Positions 1-8,284 of a DNA stretch of 64,000 nucleotides are shown here, piece by piece. The stretch covers positions 62,001-126,000 of the forward strand of contig CAZMUM010000005.1 in the NCBI GenBank assembly GCA_964569385.1, read 5' to 3'. Each line of letters starts with the position of its first letter. Position 1 is the first letter of the stretch. The translations under genes and the position numbers were made by a program. The DNA is from JAADHX01 sp964569385. GTDB taxonomy: Bacteria > Actinomycetota > Acidimicrobiia > Acidimicrobiales > Poriferisodalaceae. Under the pieces are notes generated by a model that saw nothing but the letters and a program-made list of their open reading frames with translations, searched no databases and was not told the origin of the DNA.

Positions 1-539
1 AGCCGGCTGCCTGTCTCGGCGATTTTCTGGATCAGCCCAAAGGCGATCTCGAGAGGAAGCAAGACCATCACGGCCATGACGTTGAAAAAGTCATGCACGG
101 TTGCCGCAGCAAATGCTCTCCTGAACTCTGACGAGCGGCGGACATGGCCTAGCGACACCAGCGTATTGGTCACGGTTGTGCCGATATTTGCACCCATAAC
201 CATCGGAACCGCGGCATCAACACCAAGCGCACCAGATGCCACGAGGCCGACGATGACCGAGGTACTCGCCGACGAAGACTGAACAAGAACCGTGCCCAGA
301 ATGCCAATCAGTAGAGCAACCAATGGATTCGACACCGACGAGAACAGCCGCTCCTGGGTGTCGGCGCCCATGATCTTGATCCCGGCCTCGAGCGATGAAA
401 CCCCTACCAAGAAAAGGAACACCAACCCCACCACTAGGACGAGCCGCAACTGTGTCGGCATCTTTGAGGCCAGAGGGTCCGCTGCGAGATTTGCCTCGAA
501 CTCCTTCCCGCGTCGCGAAAGCTCTGGAGCGATGCTCAC
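1..539 (-). CDS. Na+/phosphate cotransporter family protein (3' end beyond window)
   Basis: About 179 codons are visible before the gene runs off the left edge. The product is a polytopic membrane protein of the Na/Pi cotransporter (NptA-type) family, expected to take up inorganic phosphate with sodium. Family marks are QSSSAS at residues 87-92 and GANIGTT at 116-122, the conserved half-repeat of this family, with a first membrane segment near residues 31-49. I start it at a GTG (537-539) that overlaps the TGA of the DUF4956 gene as GTGA, so it is probably translationally coupled. Its place behind a VTC polyphosphate polymerase gene fits a supply of phosphate for polyphosphate storage, which is inference. 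No in-frame stop is seen in the visible part. Confidence 0.8.
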   Translation of the reverse strand, partial: MSIAPELSRRGKEFEANLAADPLASKMPTQLRLVLVVGLVFLFLVGVSSLEAGIKIMGADTQERLFSSVSNPLVALLIGILGTVLVQSSSASTSVIVGLVASGALGVDAAVPMVMGANIGTTVTNTLVSLGHVRRSSEFRRAFAAATVHDFFNVMAVMVLLPLEIAFGLIQKIAETGSR

Positions 540-1213
540 GACTCGTACTGCTCGTACTGCTCGTCGGATGCGTGCGCGAAGGTCCTGGGTTCCAAGTCAC
601 TGGATGTGGTTGGCAATACCCGAATAGAGATCTTGGCAGTGTCGTTCAAGAAATTGATCTGACCCACCTCGACCCCCTCGATGATCAGACCGGTGCGATT
701 CTCGAGATCGGCAATCAACTCCCGCCGACGGCCGGGGTGCACCAGCTCGATGCGTTCATAGATGAGCGAATGCACCTGCGGTTGAGATGAAAGCCATTTG
801 CCCCCAAGTAACTCGAGCAATCCAACGATCACGACATTGGCAATGACTGCCTCAACCAGGGTGAGAGAAGTCAGAGCAAGGGCGTTAAACGAGGCCAGTG
901 CTATTCCGGCGAACAGATACGTCATCTCGATGACGGGGAGTGTTCCTGTCCTGAACCGTAGGATTCCGAAGAGGGCGAATAGTCCGAATCCGACGTTGGT
1001 GCTTATTGCCGCAGAAGACATCAAGTAGGTGACGAAGAACACCACGATGTTGACAACCACAAGAGTGAACACATATGTCGCACGGGACTGGGCCCGCCGA
1101 TAAGTCAAGAAGGCAAGGGACGAAATCGCCAGGCCGTTGAAGGCGAGGCCGACCAAAAACTCCGGCAGCCTCTCCATGTCGATAACGTCGATTGCGGCAA
1201 GTAGCGCGATCAT
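536..1213 (-). CDS. DUF4956 membrane protein of the polyphosphate locus
   Basis: 225 residues. Four to five hydrophobic segments lie at about 18-37, 46-64, 97-112 and 116-135, followed by a soluble C-terminal tail from about 140. The run GFGLFALFGILRFRTGTLP at about 75-93 is the signature of DUF4956. The biochemical role of the family is unknown, but it is regularly found beside VTC-domain polymerases, and here the ATG overlaps the VTC stop by 4 bases. I infer a membrane partner or channel-like component of bacterial polyphosphate synthesis or transport. The downstream phosphate transporter gene also overlaps it by 4 bases, so all three are one operon. Confidence 0.8.
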   Translation of the reverse strand: MIALLAAIDVIDMERLPEFLVGLAFNGLAISSLAFLTYRRAQSRATYVFTLVVVNIVVFFVTYLMSSAAISTNVGFGLFALFGILRFRTGTLPVIEMTYLFAGIALASFNALALTSLTLVEAVIANVVIVGLLELLGGKWLSSQPQVHSLIYERIELVHPGRRRELIADLENRTGLIIEGVEVGQINFLNDTAKISIRVLPTTSSDLEPRTFAHASDEQYEQYES

Positions 1214-2451
1214 AATTGTGGTTCCTTCTGGTTGGTTGATTCATGGCTGACTGACAGCAGGTCCGCTGGCCCATCAGCACCAAGTTCGGTGTTGGCGGTT
1301 GGTGGTGTTCCCAAAGCGTCGAGGTTCCTGAAGACCTTCTTGAACCGATTGCGGCGCAGGCCCGGATCGCACGAGGCCAAGCCCATGCAATACTTCGAGA
1401 ACATTTGCGGCCTCCGATTCATAGCGGCCATCGCCGGTGACCGACGGTCAAGACGTGGCTGTTTGAACTCGCAGATGGCCAGACCGGGCATCTCGGATTC
1501 GCCGTTGGGTGAACGAAAAGTGAGGCCGAGGTCGATCGTTACTCGCTCGCTGAAGTCTCGCTTTACCAGCAGGACGCGCTGGTAGTCGACGGTCAGTGAG
1601 GGAACAAGCACCGACGGGGCACAACCGGTTAGACCGAAGAAGAACAATGCGTCTTCTCGCCACAAGTGTTGACCTGATGGGCGGCGCGAGGGTCTGCGTT
1701 TCTTGACCGTCCGACCGTTGATGTTCTGCTTGACCTCGAAGAACGTGAGGTCTGAGTTCATATAGGAGCGGTATCTCAGCTTGAAGCGCCGGCCATTCTG
1801 ATTGTGATGCTCGTGATAGTTCCGGAGTTCAAAGCTGTCGAAGTACTCGTTCCGGTAGCTCTGAAGCCGCTCATTGTCGTGCTCGAGAATTAGGTAGTCG
1901 TCGGCCAGTCGCTGCAGGGCGTCGGGGATGTCTTGTGTTCGCAGGATCACTTTCGACTCGACCCGATCGTGCAGTTGGGCCTGATCGAGTTGAACTAGAT
2001 CGACGGGATCCAACGCTTGGATCGCTTCGCTCGTCTGCATCGACTCCACCGTTGCTCGGAGAGGGATCCTCGGAACCACGCCTTTCGGCTCATCGGTGAG
2101 GCCGAGTCCAGACGGCAATAATCCAGACAAGACACGATGGTGCCCACGACGTATCGAGATCTCGGCTGCTTCACCAGCCACAGCAGAGTCGGTCGGCCGA
2201 CCAATCAACACCGAACCAGAACCGACCCGATCGAGGTGGATGGCGTGCGCCGGAAACCCGGAAGCGTAGACGCCAAGGGTCGCGCCAGGAGTGCCTGCCG
2301 CGACATCTACACGAAATCCGCCGTTCGCACCCTGATACGTGACCGCACCTTCAAGTAAAGAGTTGCGGTCGGTTGCGAGAAGTGTGCGCCGTGACATCGA
2401 CGGCCCATGTGCGGTTTCCATTTCGGCAGAGTGCGACGCCCGCAGTCGCAC
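1210..2451 (-). CDS. VTC-domain protein, probable polyphosphate polymerase
   Basis: 413 residues from a GTG at 2451; in-frame ATGs at 2421 and 2397 are alternatives and none has a clear ribosome binding site. The VTC domain occupies about residues 148-375: ESKVILR near the start, the basic strand RRFKLRYRSY at 221-230, FFEVKQN at 237-243 and CEFKQP at 327-332 match the basic and acidic residues lining the VTC catalytic tunnel that polymerises phosphate from ATP. Bacterial VTC proteins are usually nearer 250 residues; a start at the in-frame ATG at 2040 would give 276. The first ~140 residues are therefore either a real extra domain of unknown role or an over-long start call. Operon with DUF4956 and a Na/Pi cotransporter. 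Confidence 0.75.
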   Translation of the reverse strand: MRLRASHSAEMETAHGPSMSRRTLLATDRNSLLEGAVTYQGANGGFRVDVAAGTPGATLGVYASGFPAHAIHLDRVGSGSVLIGRPTDSAVAGEAAEISIRRGHHRVLSGLLPSGLGLTDEPKGVVPRIPLRATVESMQTSEAIQALDPVDLVQLDQAQLHDRVESKVILRTQDIPDALQRLADDYLILEHDNERLQSYRNEYFDSFELRNYHEHHNQNGRRFKLRYRSYMNSDLTFFEVKQNINGRTVKKRRPSRRPSGQHLWREDALFFFGLTGCAPSVLVPSLTVDYQRVLLVKRDFSERVTIDLGLTFRSPNGESEMPGLAICEFKQPRLDRRSPAMAAMNRRPQMFSKYCMGLASCDPGLRRNRFKKVFRNLDALGTPPTANTELGADGPADLLSVSHESTNQKEPQL

Positions 2452-2556
2452 TAACCAGTGGACTTTGGTCCTAGGACCTCCGTCGCGCCAGCCATTTAGG
2501 GTTTGTTTGAGGGTCTTCTACTGTTCGGAAGCCGCAACATCGTCATTGTTGTCCAG

Positions 2557-3882
2557 GTGACGCTTACTCGACCTTCGCAAACAGGGCCGCGGATCCGCGA
2601 TCGTGTTTTCCGGCTAGATCCGTTTCCCATGTTCGCACTCGCGGGCCTCATCGGCACGCTGGCCATCGGCGGCGCCAGCGTTCTGGCCTCACAGCGTGCA
2701 GGGGAATCCGAGGCAATCGCCGACGTTAGGACCCTCGCCGAGCTTGTAGCCAAGACAGTCATTGAACCAAACCTGTCTTCTGCCCTCGTGTCGGGCAATC
2801 CGGCGGCCATTGAACGCCTGGACAGCATCGTGGCAAGTCGCGTCATCGATGCAAGAACAGTCAGGGTCAAACTCTGGGATGACTCTGGTCGAATTGTCTA
2901 CTCCGATGAGCCTCGCCTTATCGGTGAGCTGTATGAGCTCGGCGAAGAGGAAAACGAATCGCTGTGGTCAGGCAACGTTGTCTCAGAGATCAGCTCGCTG
3001 GAAGGTATCGAGAATCGATTCGAAGCAGAGGCTGGGCAGCTGCTTGAGGTCTACCTGCCCATCGATGGACCCAACGGCGAACGGCTGCTGTACGAGTCGT
3101 ACTTCGCCATGACTGAGGTCACCGACTCGGCCACCCGGATTCGACTCGAATTTCTGCCAATCGTGGTGGCGGCGTTGTTGCTAATGGAGACAATGCACCT
3201 CGGACTTGCTTGGGGATTGTCCCGACGAATTCGTCGAGGTCAACAAGAACGAGAACTCCTTCTGCAGCGAGCCATTGACTCGTCCGATATCGAGCGCCGA
3301 CGCATCGCTGCTGACATTCACGACGGTGTCGTCCAAGACCTCGTCGGTACCTCATTCGCGGTGACGGCCGCAGCGGACACGGCTGAATCATACAGGCCAG
3401 AGTTTGCTCACGATCTACGGGCGGCAGCTGTTGGTACCCGTAGAAGTCTGCAATCACTACGATCCTTGTTGGTTGACATCTATCCCCCGAACCTGCACAA
3501 GCAAGGTCTGGAAGCAGCCCTGGTTGACCTACTGGCCCCAGCCAGCAGCCTCGGCATCGAGACCGAACTCATCATCAGCGGCGATCCAGTTGCGAGACCG
3601 GACGTCATCACCCTAGTCTACCGAGTCGTCCAGGAATCCGTACGCAACGTTGTTCGTCACGCCAATGCCCTAGTCGTACGAGTTGGGGTCGACGCATCCC
3701 AAGACACGCTCGTCGTAACCGTTGAGGACGATGGCAGGGGTTTCCGAGCCAATGAAGGCTCACCGAGCGGCCACTTCGGCCTCCGTTTGATGGCTGATTT
3801 GACCGCTGACGCGGGCGCAGGCTTTAGCATCAACTCCACTCCCGGAGCTGGTACCGCAATCCGCTTAGAGGTTCCGAAATGA
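2557..3882 (+). CDS. Sensor histidine kinase, NarL/DegS type (HisKA_3)
   Basis: 441 residues from a GTG at 2557; a TTG at 2503 or an ATG at 2629 are alternatives. A membrane segment at about 25-46 and another at about 198-220 enclose an extracytoplasmic sensor loop of roughly 150 residues, which I do not recognise. The HisKA_3 box ERRRIAADIHDGVVQDL carries the phospho-acceptor His255; QESVRNVVRHAN (359-370) and DDGRGF (391-396) are the N and G boxes of the ATPase domain. It should autophosphorylate and pass phosphate to the regulator that follows with a 4-base ATGA overlap. The signal is unknown; being divergent from the polyphosphate operon makes phosphate or envelope sensing a possibility only. 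Confidence 0.85.
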   Translation: MTLTRPSQTGPRIRDRVFRLDPFPMFALAGLIGTLAIGGASVLASQRAGESEAIADVRTLAELVAKTVIEPNLSSALVSGNPAAIERLDSIVASRVIDARTVRVKLWDDSGRIVYSDEPRLIGELYELGEEENESLWSGNVVSEISSLEGIENRFEAEAGQLLEVYLPIDGPNGERLLYESYFAMTEVTDSATRIRLEFLPIVVAALLLMETMHLGLAWGLSRRIRRGQQERELLLQRAIDSSDIERRRIAADIHDGVVQDLVGTSFAVTAAADTAESYRPEFAHDLRAAAVGTRRSLQSLRSLLVDIYPPNLHKQGLEAALVDLLAPASSLGIETELIISGDPVARPDVITLVYRVVQESVRNVVRHANALVVRVGVDASQDTLVVTVEDDGRGFRANEGSPSGHFGLRLMADLTADAGAGFSINSTPGAGTAIRLEVPK

Positions 3883-4517
3883 TCACCGTGTTACTGGTGG
3901 ATGACCACATTCTGATCCGGGCCGGTCTTCAGCGGCTACTGGAGCAGACGGGCGAGATCATCGTGTCGGCCATGGCCGACCGAGGGGAAACTGCGGTCCT
4001 AATGGATGCCGAGTTAACGCCTGATGTTGTCCTCATGGATGTTTCTATGCCAGGCATGAGCGGAATTGAAACGACGCGTCAGATCCGTGCCAATCGCGAT
4101 GCTTCTGTCGTCATGCTCACCGCCTCAACCGATCGATGCCAAGTCCTAGACGCCCTCGATGCCGGAGCAATCGGCTATCTAGTCAAAGACTCGGACCCTG
4201 CGGTACTTATCGACGGCGTGCGAGCGGCCGCCAATGGTGACGCACCCCTCGACGCCAGAGCCGCCCGTGCTGTACTTGATGCTCGGACTCCTAACACGAC
4301 CGAACTCACAAAACGCGAGACTGAGGTTCTCGAGCTAGTCAGCCACGGTTTGGCCAACAAATCGATCGCCAGACAACTCGCCATAAGCGAAAAGACAGTG
4401 AAGGCTCATCTGACTAGCGTGTTCGCTGAGCTCGACGTGACCGACCGAACTCAAGCAGCGCTATGGGCCCAAGAGCACTTAGGTTATGGATCCCGAAACA
4501 GCGGGTATCGGTTCTAA
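3879..4517 (+). CDS. Response regulator, NarL/FixJ family
   Basis: 212 residues. Receiver domain about 1-115 with the acidic pair D8/D9, phospho-acceptor D54 in LMDVSMPG, and K103 in LVKDSD. A LuxR/NarL helix-turn-helix lies at about 143-200, with the typical LTKRETEVLELV and ISEKTVKAHL. Start ATG overlaps the kinase stop by 4 bases, so the two are a cognate pair. The end of this gene overlaps the end of the opposite-strand kinase gene by 4 bases. Target genes cannot be read from the sequence. Confidence 0.9.
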   Translation: MITVLLVDDHILIRAGLQRLLEQTGEIIVSAMADRGETAVLMDAELTPDVVLMDVSMPGMSGIETTRQIRANRDASVVMLTASTDRCQVLDALDAGAIGYLVKDSDPAVLIDGVRAAANGDAPLDARAARAVLDARTPNTTELTKRETEVLELVSHGLANKSIARQLAISEKTVKAHLTSVFAELDVTDRTQAALWAQEHLGYGSRNSGYRF

Positions 4518-5812
4518 CCGGTGGGTGCAGGTCGGAGCGGGAAGCGCAGAGCCACTTCGGCACCTCCGTGAGTTCCAGTTCCGATCTCGAAGCTGCCACC
4601 GGCTCCTTCGGCCAACCTGCGGGCGATATCGAGCCCAAGCCCGGTTGACCCCATCGACGATTCCCCGCGCTCCAGCCGTTCGGGGTCAATCCCGTTTCCA
4701 CCGTCGCTAACCCATAGTTTGACCATCGGCTGCTCGTGGATTCGGTCGGATTGGCCAAATCCGATCGTGAGCGGAGTTCCATCAGGAGTATGAGCAAACA
4801 CGTTTTGCATCAGGACGTCGACAGCCGCAACCAGATCGGTTCGGGCTACATCGACCCACAACCCACCACCGCCGTGCTCAAAGTGCCAAACCCGCTCCTG
4901 GTCTTCGGCCAACACGCTCCAAAATTCGGCGCGCTCAGCGACTGCCTCACTAAGATCGCAACCAGTCGCCGGCGCGAAGGTACCGCGAGCTTCATGAATC
5001 AGATCGTTAACGACCGCAGTGACATCGTCTACGTCGTTACGAAGCTCAGCTGACAGACCATCGTCGGCAACCTGATCCAACCGCAAACGAAGCGTCGTCA
5101 GTGGTGTTCTAAGCCGGTGTGACAACTCCGCAACCAATTCGCGTTCGCGCACCAACATCGACGAAACTAGAGATCCGAGATCATTAAACACAACGGCAAG
5201 CTCGACCAATTCGATCGGACCTTCCGGATCAACGGTCGCATCGAGTTGACCGTCACCAAGCTCGCGAGCTGCCCGCGCCAGGCTCTGCGCAGGCCGCACG
5301 ATAGTTCGAGCCATCCGATCCGCGACAATTACCGATATCCCGATCAGAACCGCGCCCACGCCGGCCAGCACGCCCCATGCTCGCCATTGACCGCGTCGCA
5401 ACTCTGATTCCGGAACCGAAACCCGAACGGCCGACAGTTCCTGAGGACCTGTGGCAACTGCTGCCACGACCTCCATGCCTCCGACGATTTCACCAATTCC
5501 TGACTGTCCCGACGTGAGGGCGGCATCAACTCTCGAGGACACAACAACATCGGCCCCGACAACCCACCCCTGCGAGGCGAAGACTGTTACACGGCCTCGT
5601 TGACCGGCCTCAGTGGCGGCGATTGCTACCTCGATTTGTTCTCGGGTTCCATCGCCAACCAAGGTTGGAACCACCGCCGCCGCATCGGCTCGCGCCGCAT
5701 CGAGTGCTCGATCCTGGGCCGTTTGTCGAACCAGAAATCCAAGGGGGACAACAAAAGCAATCGTCACGAGCGACGAGACGGCCAGAAAGACCAGAATCAG
5801 TCGCCGTCTCAC
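4514..5812 (-). CDS. Sensor histidine kinase with HAMP domain (OmpR-type partner)
   Basis: 432 residues. Membrane segments at about 5-27 and 145-164 flank a small extracytoplasmic domain; HAMP follows at about 165-217. HisKA box ELSHRLRTPLTTLRL has the phospho-acceptor His232. The ATPase domain has VLMQNVFAHTP (N box), DGGNGIDP (G1) and GSTGLGLDIARRL (G2). It lies directly behind its OmpR-type regulator with a 4-base overlap, so the pair is one operon. The sensed signal is unknown. Confidence 0.9.
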   Translation of the reverse strand: MRRRLILVFLAVSSLVTIAFVVPLGFLVRQTAQDRALDAARADAAAVVPTLVGDGTREQIEVAIAATEAGQRGRVTVFASQGWVVGADVVVSSRVDAALTSGQSGIGEIVGGMEVVAAVATGPQELSAVRVSVPESELRRGQWRAWGVLAGVGAVLIGISVIVADRMARTIVRPAQSLARAARELGDGQLDATVDPEGPIELVELAVVFNDLGSLVSSMLVRERELVAELSHRLRTPLTTLRLRLDQVADDGLSAELRNDVDDVTAVVNDLIHEARGTFAPATGCDLSEAVAERAEFWSVLAEDQERVWHFEHGGGGLWVDVARTDLVAAVDVLMQNVFAHTPDGTPLTIGFGQSDRIHEQPMVKLWVSDGGNGIDPERLERGESSMGSTGLGLDIARRLAEGAGGSFEIGTGTHGGAEVALRFPLRPAPTG

Positions 5813-6489
5813 GACGGAATGACAAGCTTGATGCCGACACCTCTGACGGTATGGAGATAACGCGGCGACGCTGCGGTCTCACCTAGTTTCCGGCGCAACC
5901 ACGAGAGATGAACGTCGATAGTTTTGTCGGCCCCGCCGTATGGCTCTCGCCAAACTTCGGCGTACAGCTCTTCCCGAGTAACCACGGTGCCCGCATTGGC
6001 GGCAAGGTAAGCCAACAGGTCGAATTCCTTGCGGTTACAGGCGATCGGATCACCATCTAGTTCGACGGTGCGGGCTCGCAGGTCGATGTTGATACCCCCA
6101 GCCATCAGCGTTCTGGCCTCGCCACCCATGGTTGAACGGCGAAGAAGCGCTCGTACTCTGGCCTCAAGCTCGGCACCAGAATAGGGCTTAACCACGTAAT
6201 CGTCGGCGCCAGCATCTAACAACCGGACAATCTCAGCGTCGTCATCGCGAGCGGTGGCAATGATGACTGGTACATCAGAAACTGATCTAATCATGCGAAG
6301 TAAATCGCTACCGTCCAAATCAGGCAACCCAAGATCGAGAACGACTAGGTCAGGTGATGAGTTAACAATGCCCTGGAGAGCAGCCATAGCTGAGGATTCA
6401 GAACGAACAACGTGGCCAGCACCGGCTAATGCCCGGACTGCTAGTTGTCTAATCTGATGATCGTCTTCGACGACAAAAACCGATGCCAT
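5809..6489 (-). CDS. Response regulator, OmpR/PhoB family
   Basis: 226 residues. Receiver domain about 1-118 with acidic pair D9/D10, phospho-acceptor D52 in VVLDLGLPD and K101 in VVKPYSG. A winged-helix DNA-binding domain follows (about 130-225) with RKEFDLLAYLAANAG and the C-terminal YLHTVRGVGIKL hairpin typical of the family. Operon with the HAMP kinase downstream. The divergent Ser/Thr-rich gene at 6592 starts about 100 bases away and could share the control region, which is inference. Confidence 0.92.
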   Translation of the reverse strand: MASVFVVEDDHQIRQLAVRALAGAGHVVRSESSAMAALQGIVNSSPDLVVLDLGLPDLDGSDLLRMIRSVSDVPVIIATARDDDAEIVRLLDAGADDYVVKPYSGAELEARVRALLRRSTMGGEARTLMAGGINIDLRARTVELDGDPIACNRKEFDLLAYLAANAGTVVTREELYAEVWREPYGGADKTIDVHLSWLRRKLGETAASPRYLHTVRGVGIKLVIPS

Positions 6490-6591
6490 GACGGCCGACG
6501 ATAGGTGACCCCCCGATGTCGACGTCGCATTTAGCGCAGTTTTAACGTCGGCTTGACATACGCTGCGTAGGGGTCGCTCAAACTGGAGAGC

Positions 6592-7329
6592 ATGATCAAG
6601 ACCCTCGGATATCTCGTACTGTGGCTATCAGGAAGCGCAACAGCGGTTGCTATCGCCTGGGCCGGCGTGTCAGTCGTGGACGATGATCTCGTCAGCCCGG
6701 GCCCGGCCATTCACCTCATTGAGGCCGCAACCGCGACGGGACCAATCAACAGCACCGTGCCCACTGAGGCCAGGTCAGCCCAAGCCGATCCGATAGTGCC
6801 AGGGAGTGCGACGTCCACATCGACAGATGCGCCAGCTGCGACCGGCACGATTCCTGGTTCACCTTCGACGGCTGCTGGCGATAGCTCGCCTGGCTCGTCC
6901 ACCCCAACATCGGCATTAACTGCGTCGACCGCACCCACGTCTGGGTCCGCGACTCCAACCTCTTCTTCAACATCGACGACGACAAACACACCGACGTCAA
7001 CATCAACGTCGTCTACATCGCCATCCACGACGACACCTACTTCAACATCTACGACATCAACCGCTCCGCCATCAACTACGTCGACATCGACCACCGCGGC
7101 CCCAGGCCAGACCTTCACCTTCAATCTGATCGGTGGCACCACCGCCGTTTCATTCTCAGCCACTGGCGTCCAAGTGCTCTGGGCATCCCCGAATCCAGGC
7201 TTTGACGTCAACATTGAGCCTGAATCTCCAGGCTTCAAAGTCGAGTTCCGTAGCGGTGACCACCGCTCACGGGTCGATGTCTGGTGGTCAGCAGGACCTC
7301 AGCACGACATTCGAGAAGAACCCAAGTAG
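6592..7329 (+). CDS. Ser/Thr-rich secreted or membrane-anchored protein
   Basis: 245 residues, ATG preceded by GGAGA at a good distance. Residues about 5-30 form one hydrophobic segment (signal peptide or anchor). Residues about 45-172 are a low-complexity stretch of Ser, Thr and Pro, mucin-like and a likely glycosylated spacer. Residues about 173-245 look like a small beta-rich globular domain (TFTFNLIGGTTAVSFSATG...VDVWWSAG) that I do not recognise. It stands alone, divergent from the OmpR-type system. An anti-sigma-like or surface-display role would be guesswork. Confidence 0.7.
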   Translation: MIKTLGYLVLWLSGSATAVAIAWAGVSVVDDDLVSPGPAIHLIEAATATGPINSTVPTEARSAQADPIVPGSATSTSTDAPAATGTIPGSPSTAAGDSSPGSSTPTSALTASTAPTSGSATPTSSSTSTTTNTPTSTSTSSTSPSTTTPTSTSTTSTAPPSTTSTSTTAAPGQTFTFNLIGGTTAVSFSATGVQVLWASPNPGFDVNIEPESPGFKVEFRSGDHRSRVDVWWSAGPQHDIREEPK

Positions 7330-7420
7330 ACCAGATGCTACTCGTCGTGATTGTGGCCAATCAGACGGCGGCAGGTCGGAACTGGGCTCCAGGTACCTTG
7401 TTAAGGAGAGGGCCAACGTT

Positions 7421-7465
7421 CGGCCGCGATCGTGCTCGGGCAGGTTCCCGTTTTTGGTGCGGCCG
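7421..7465. terminator. GC-rich hairpin between convergent genes
   Basis: Arms CGGCCGC (7421-7427) and GCGGCCG (7459-7465) can pair around an inner CGGG/CCCG stem (7437-7440 with 7447-7450) that is followed by five T on plus. It lies between the ends of the Ser/Thr-rich gene and the convergent PIN toxin gene, so a transcription terminator is plausible. The rest of 7330-7569 shows nothing I recognise. Confidence 0.35.
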
Positions 7466-7569
7466 CCCTAATCGAAGGTTTTGTAACTCCTCCGCGGCTG
7501 GCGCCACCGGCCGATTTACCGACGTGTTGGCTCCGACCTAGGGCCCAAGTCGAGGCCAGGGTGGTGCGC

Positions 7570-7944
7570 TTATGGCCAAGCGTGAATGGTAGGAGCGGCC
7601 GGGCCGAGTGTTGTTGCCAGCGTGGCAATGTCGTCGGGATCTCCGGTGAGGATGTCGTTGTCAAGTCGGACGGCGCAAATTACGAGATGCGCATCGACGA
7701 CGTCTGCGGTCTTGGTCTCGGCGACAAGACGACCGACTGCGCGACCATCATCGAACGGATGAATACTGATGACGTTGAGAAGAGCGGCCAGGCGGGCTTG
7801 CCGCGCTCCACTTCGCCAGACCTGAGCGACGATGGGGTGAGTGGTGTGTAGAGCTGTTCCTGCTCGATTGGCGGCCGCCACGAATACGTGGGCCGACTTT
7901 TCGCTCCGGTCGATGGAGATGAGGAACCCGGCATCGAGGATCAC
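7570..7944 (-). CDS. PIN-domain toxin, VapC-like
   Basis: 124 residues, a single PIN-domain ribonuclease. The acidic residues expected for Mg2+ binding are visible: D4 in MILDAGFLI, the central VVDAHLVICA motif and TGDPDD near the C-terminus. It overlaps the antitoxin gene by 4 bases and is therefore translated with it. The usual targets of the family are tRNA or rRNA; the target here is unknown. Expected to be silenced by the upstream ribbon-helix-helix antitoxin. Confidence 0.8.
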   Translation of the reverse strand: MILDAGFLISIDRSEKSAHVFVAAANRAGTALHTTHPIVAQVWRSGARQARLAALLNVISIHPFDDGRAVGRLVAETKTADVVDAHLVICAVRLDNDILTGDPDDIATLATTLGPAAPTIHAWP

Positions 7945-8168
7945 AGGCCGTATCGGGCAACCATGTCGGCGATGTCGGCTTCTTTGACCGGCCCGGATTG
8001 TGCATCCCAGTCATCAAGGAACGAGCGAAGGGCAACCTCTCGTCGCCGGTCGGCTGCGAGGTTGCGGAGAGCTTGTCGGATGACACTGGAACGTCCGCCG
8101 TACTCAGAGGCGAACATGTCGAGGATGGCCTCCTCTTCGTCGTCGAGCCTCACAGTCGTTGTGCTCAT
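7941..8168 (-). CDS. Ribbon-helix-helix antitoxin, VapB/CopG-like
   Basis: 75 residues. The N-terminus STTTVRLDDEEEAILDMFA and SSVIRQALRNLAADRR fit a ribbon-helix-helix DNA-binding fold (about 1-45); the acidic C-terminal part should wrap the toxin. It heads the toxin-antitoxin operon. A perfect 7+7 palindrome lies 11 bases upstream of the ATG, a fitting autoregulatory operator. A TACGCT hexamer at 8176-8181 is 7 bases before the ATG and would give a leaderless or nearly leaderless mRNA. Confidence 0.8.
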   Translation of the reverse strand: MSTTTVRLDDEEEAILDMFASEYGGRSSVIRQALRNLAADRRREVALRSFLDDWDAQSGPVKEADIADMVARYGL

Positions 8169-8178
8169 GATTGCGAGC

Positions 8179-8196
8179 GTAGCACTTGCGTGCTAC
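8179..8196. promoter_or_regulatory. Palindromic operator candidate of the toxin-antitoxin operon
   Basis: GTAGCAC-ttgc-GTGCTAC is a perfect inverted repeat with a 4-base spacer, just upstream of the antitoxin start and overlapping the presumed -10 hexamer. Ribbon-helix-helix antitoxins bind such palindromes to repress their own operon. Confidence 0.55.
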
Positions 8197-8284
8197 ACGC
8201 AGACGCGGCCCATTCATTCCCGCTCCGTTCGGAGGTCGTTGAATAGGTTCGAGTGGTAGGTGCGCGGCGATTATCGTGTGGCCC

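Noticed and set aside
6711..7238. Minus-strand ORF rich in Val and Asp
   Set aside because: It is the exact antisense of the Ser/Thr-rich linker on plus, where ACG/ACA/TCG codons give Val/Asp on the other strand. The plus gene has the signal segment and ribosome binding site.
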